In this document: piece by piece, positions 61,773 through 64,000 of the stretch
How the letters are laid out: each line of letters opens with the position of its first letter
Numbering within the stretch: the first letter of the stretch is position 1
From: Sedimentibacter sp. SX930
GTDB taxonomy: Bacteria; Bacillota; Bacilli; Lactobacillales; Aerococcaceae
Assembly: GCA_002155105.1 (NCBI GenBank)
Contig: MUZD01000002.1
Location: forward strand, 62,001-126,000
DNA: 64,000 nucleotides
Direction of reading: 5' to 3'
Translations under genes and position numbers: made by a program
Notes under the pieces: model-generated
What the model was told of the DNA's origin: nothing
Seen by the model: the letters and a program-made list of their open reading frames with translations, nothing else
Database searches by the model: none

Positions 61773-62114
61773 CTAGTTTGCTTCTTCGTTGGTTTCATCC
61801 AGTTTTGAACCGAATACATGTTTCTCCAAGTTGGAAAGGCGTTTCAGAATATCAAAATTCGTTACACCGCTGCCGACTGATGATGCGTTCGATTGGGTCG
61901 GCTTAGCTAAAACAGCTTGCTTCGTCAACTCATCCACACGGCTCATCAAACGTTCATTTTCGCTTTGAAGATAAGAAAGGTCTTTTTGATAAGATTCATA
62001 ATCTCTTATGATCATATCCAGATATTCATCGACTTCTGCAACGTTATAGCCTCTCATAGCGCTTTTGAATTCTTTTTGCAGAATATCTTTAGTTGTTAGA
62101 TTTTTATCTGCCAT
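61773..62114 (-). CDS. gpsB: Cell division regulator GpsB
   Basis: DivIVA-like protein that docks PBPs at the septum. The 113 residues have the conserved N-terminal domain (LTTKDILQKEFKSAMRGYNVAEVDEYLDMIIRDYE), a coiled coil, a short linker and a C-terminal helix bundle end (FDILKRLSNLEKHVFG). GAGGTG lies 7 bp before the ATG. Partner of the class A PBP encoded at 17373 is possible, from what is known in other species. Confidence 0.96.
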   Translation of the reverse strand: MADKNLTTKDILQKEFKSAMRGYNVAEVDEYLDMIIRDYESYQKDLSYLQSENERLMSRVDELTKQAVLAKPTQSNASSVGSGVTNFDILKRLSNLEKHVFGSKLDETNEEAN

Positions 62115-62151
62115 ATTTGCACACCTCGTTAGTTGTCCTTGTTACCTAAAC

Positions 62152-62180
62152 AGTATAGCATAAAATCGTAATATTAATAA
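62152..62180 (-). promoter_or_regulatory. Promoter of gpsB, perhaps also of rnpB
   Basis: Minus strand TGC-extended TATACT (62152-62157) with a weak TTATTA 17 bp upstream, 38 bp before gpsB. Confidence 0.55.
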
Positions 62181-62283
62181 GCAAATATTCTAATCAACAT
62201 CATATCAGGCTTTTCGCATAAACTCAACCTAAATTTTTATTTTCCCCACCGGTTAGTGAGGCAGCCAGAAATGTTTGGAAAGC

Positions 62284-62658
62284 CTAATAGGGCATGGCTC
62301 CTTGGAAATTGATGATGATGTAGTGCTTGTTTCCGGATTTGGTTGTCGTGATGGATAAATTTTCATTAAGAACAGGCTGCTTGCCGAATATCTCCAACAG
62401 AAAGCTCTTGAAGACCTTATCCGTTTTGGATTGCAGTACCTCTTTGAAGAGTTCGCTTTTTGTGGCCGGATCGATGCCGTCTTCGAAAATGATTTTTTCA
62501 TCCGCTGTGAGATAATCCTCAGCCAACAGTATTTCAGCCCTTCGACCGAATGGGATCTGGACTTTCAAGCTGTCTTTGTATTCTGTTTTCTGGTAATCAC
62601 GGGCGATGCGCGTCACTAAGTAATCGATGGATTGTCTGATCTCTGATTGTTCTGTCAT
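62284..62658 (-). CDS. Hypothetical protein, 124 residues
   Basis: No family recognised. A soluble protein with a helical N terminus (SEIRQSIDYLVTRIARDYQK), a central stretch KVQIPFGRRAEILLAEDYLTADEK and a strand-rich C terminus (LSITTTKSGNKHYIIINFQGAMPY). GGAGGG lies 8 bp before ATG 62658, and the gene has a good promoter. It stands next to gpsB, where many relatives carry ypsA (DUF1273); it does not look like YpsA. No clear terminator follows in the 170 bp to gpsB, so read-through is possible. Confidence 0.75.
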   Translation of the reverse strand: MTEQSEIRQSIDYLVTRIARDYQKTEYKDSLKVQIPFGRRAEILLAEDYLTADEKIIFEDGIDPATKSELFKEVLQSKTDKVFKSFLLEIFGKQPVLNENLSITTTKSGNKHYIIINFQGAMPY

Positions 62659-62689
62659 GAAATATCCCTCCAACTTTTTGCCTGACCTA

Positions 62690-62718
62690 AATATATCACA
62701 AACCGCCCCTTTTATAAA
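62690..62718 (-). promoter_or_regulatory. Promoter of the hypothetical gene at 62284
   Basis: Minus strand TTTATA (62713-62718), 17-bp spacer, TGA-extended TATATT (62690-62695), 31 bp before the ATG. Confidence 0.65.
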
Positions 62719-62799
62719 TCGTTCGCTGCATGTCGCGTGCCGGATTACGTCGAATTATTTGCTGATGCATAGCCCGGAATATATCTTTGTCCCGTTTTT

Positions 62800-62808
62800 T
62801 GCTACAAT
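62800..62808 (+). promoter_or_regulatory. Extended -10 of the DUF3013-prmA transcript
   Basis: TGCTACAAT, 76 bp before the DUF3013 start. No convincing -35. Confidence 0.45.
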
Positions 62809-62884
62809 GGATGGAGAGCTTCATCCCGAAGCGGTGCACATCCATTTAGGCACTGCCGAAACGATTAAAACGAGGAGGAAGAAA

Positions 62885-63367
62885 ATGGACAAAAGTATGA
62901 TCGACAAAATCCACGAGGAATTGGAAGAACAGCAATTGCCTTGTGAATGGCGATTGGAGTGGCATAAACCCTTCCATACAGTCGAAATTGTGTTATTATT
63001 AGAAGTCAGTTATCCTCCAGACAACAGTATTTCTGATATATTTGGCCATTCGAATCATGAAGATCGGTTCGTTTTTGAAGATTCCGTTTTATTCTATGAT
63101 CGTGCATCTTCAAAAATCAAAACAGAGGAGTATTTGACCGGCATCCCATTCGATCGGAAAAAAGGGATCCAGGGCGGATTGGCCGAGGCTGTGGTCAAGA
63201 ACATACGCTTGACGGTAGGCGAAGCAAACAGCAAACTCAGGGATTTTCTGAGTAATGAAGGAGACTCCAGCTTCGAATTGCATTGGAATGAGCTGAATTT
63301 TATGCAGACAATCGAAACACTGAAGGAACTAGGAAGATTTGATGAAACGTATTATCGTTATCCTTAA
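62885..63367 (+). CDS. DUF3013 family protein
   Basis: A 160-residue acidic soluble protein with the DUF3013 pattern: IHEELEEQQLPCEWRLEWHK, VEIVLLLEVSYP, FEDSVLFYDRASSKI and EYLTGIPFDRKKGI. Function unknown. In streptococci and other Lactobacillales the gene lies directly before prmA, as here (21 bp gap). ATG 62885 follows GAGGAGGAAG; the frame is open upstream but lacks a ribosome site and runs opposite the neighbouring gene. Confidence 0.85.
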   Translation: MDKSMIDKIHEELEEQQLPCEWRLEWHKPFHTVEIVLLLEVSYPPDNSISDIFGHSNHEDRFVFEDSVLFYDRASSKIKTEEYLTGIPFDRKKGIQGGLAEAVVKNIRLTVGEANSKLRDFLSNEGDSSFELHWNELNFMQTIETLKELGRFDETYYRYP

Positions 63368-63388
63368 TGATAGGAAAGGTGATTGCAA

Positions 63389-64000
63389 ATGGAATGGAAT
63401 GAAGTGAAGGTTGTGACTGCTACCGAAGCGGTTGAGGCAGTATCGAATATATTGATGGAAGCCGGTGCGAAAGGCGTCGCCATAGATGACGAATTGGACT
63501 TCGTCAATCTGCAGGATGACGGTTTCGGCCAGATAAAAGAGGAACGTGCGTTGCCTGAAGAAGGGCATGCCGTTTATATCATGGCTTATTATCCGAACAA
63601 TGCGGGTTTTCAGGACACTGTGCTGTTCATCAAAGAACAGCTGGCGGAGCTGGAAAAAATTGATCTGAAGATCGGGAAGAATGAGCTTCAGATCAACCAA
63701 GTGAAAGAAGAGGATTGGGAAAATTCCTGGAAGGAATATTTCCATCCGATCCGCTTGACGCGTTTTTTGACGATCGTACCTTATTGGGAAGACTACACGC
63801 CTGAAGATGAAAAAGAAATGCTGATTCAGTTGGACCCCGGGATGGCCTTCGGTACCGGCACGCATCCGACAACGCGTCTGTCCATCGAAGCACTCGAAGC
63901 AGTGATGCGGGGCGGCGAAAAAGTGATTGATGTCGGAACCGGGTCAGGCGTGCTGAGCATCGCAGCCAAGGCAATGGGCGCGGACACGGTCTATGCTTAC
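63389..64000 (+). CDS. prmA: Ribosomal protein L11 methyltransferase (cut by window end)
   Basis: Methylates lysines and the N terminus of ribosomal protein L11. The first 204 codons are in the window: the N-terminal substrate-recognition domain (MEWNEVKVVTATEAVEAVSN), the linker WENSWKEYFHPIRL, then the catalytic domain with DPGMAFGTGTHPTT and the SAM-binding VIDVGTGSGVLSIAAKAMGA. GAAAGGTG lies before ATG 63389. The 3' end is outside the window. Confidence 0.95.
   Translation, partial: MEWNEVKVVTATEAVEAVSNILMEAGAKGVAIDDELDFVNLQDDGFGQIKEERALPEEGHAVYIMAYYPNNAGFQDTVLFIKEQLAELEKIDLKIGKNELQINQVKEEDWENSWKEYFHPIRLTRFLTIVPYWEDYTPEDEKEMLIQLDPGMAFGTGTHPTTRLSIEALEAVMRGGEKVIDVGTGSGVLSIAAKAMGADTVYAY

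Noticed and set aside
62627-62884. N-terminal extension of the DUF3013 protein
   Set aside because: No ribosome site, overlaps the start of the gene on the other strand, and the homologous region begins at 62885, where GAGGAGG is found.

Overview
The window reads as a core chromosomal segment of a low-to-mid GC Gram-positive bacterium of the order Lactobacillales. The gene content (FabT-type fatty acid regulon, CcpA next to PepQ and a class A PBP, YslB, GpsB, DUF3013 before prmA, comG operon, type B RNase P RNA) together with a base composition visibly richer in GC than Enterococcus or Carnobacterium suggests a Trichococcus-like member of the Carnobacteriaceae/Aerococcaceae. The genus is an inference from gene order and composition, not an identification. 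No phage, insertion sequence, CRISPR array or defence island was found; nearly all of the DNA is housekeeping.

Layout. 1-2840: end of pheS and complete pheT. 2860-8462: rnhC (minus), then zapA, cvpA, mutS2 and trxA. 8462-9840: an odd interval with a GC-rich tandem hairpin array, an inverted yslB, a 36-residue membrane peptide and an orphan PII-like protein. 10040-12580: murI, XTP pyrophosphatase, YfcE-type phosphoesterase and cbpB in one run. 12674-17250: mscS-type channel, ytxG/ytxH pair, pepQ divergent from ccpA. 17373-27688: class A PBP, trhO, lipid kinase, pepF, vanZ-like, yebC, DJ-1/PfpI, a coiled-coil protein and a YitT transporter-like protein.

27857-31821 is a complete comGA-GG competence pseudopilus operon with overlapping genes. 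32063-42433 follows the conserved Firmicutes order pepP, efp, asp23-like yqhY, nusB, folD, xseA, xseB, ispA, tlyA, recN, glpQ-like, miaA, then hflX and ynbB to 44971; argR/ahrC, usually between tlyA and recN, is missing here. Two identical tRNA-Arg(UCU) genes sit 320 bp apart, each with its own promoter and terminator.

46791-56417 is one long fatty acid synthesis operon: fabT, fabH, acpP, fabK, fabD, fabG, fabF, accB, fabZ, accC, accD, accA, fronted by a strong promoter overlapped by three evenly spaced FabT-like boxes. The genes supply malonyl-CoA (acc), load it on ACP (fabD), start and elongate chains (fabH, fabF) and run the reduction cycle (fabG, fabZ, fabK), with FabT closing the feedback loop. 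56529-64000: a TPR protein, a cold shock protein, an RNase HI-like protein, an aldo/keto reductase behind a MerR-type promoter, a decayed SDR pseudogene, a THUMP methyltransferase, rnpB, gpsB, an unknown protein, DUF3013 and the start of prmA.

The points most worth a second look are the 51-bp tandem GC-rich hairpin array (8528-8693), the MerR/NmlR-style promoter (58461-58491) beside a decayed dehydrogenase gene, the ZapA protein with a very long acidic tail, the triple FabT operator, and the HTH-like plus YkvS-like protein upstream of fabT. I did not find a convincing wholly new multi-gene system in this window.
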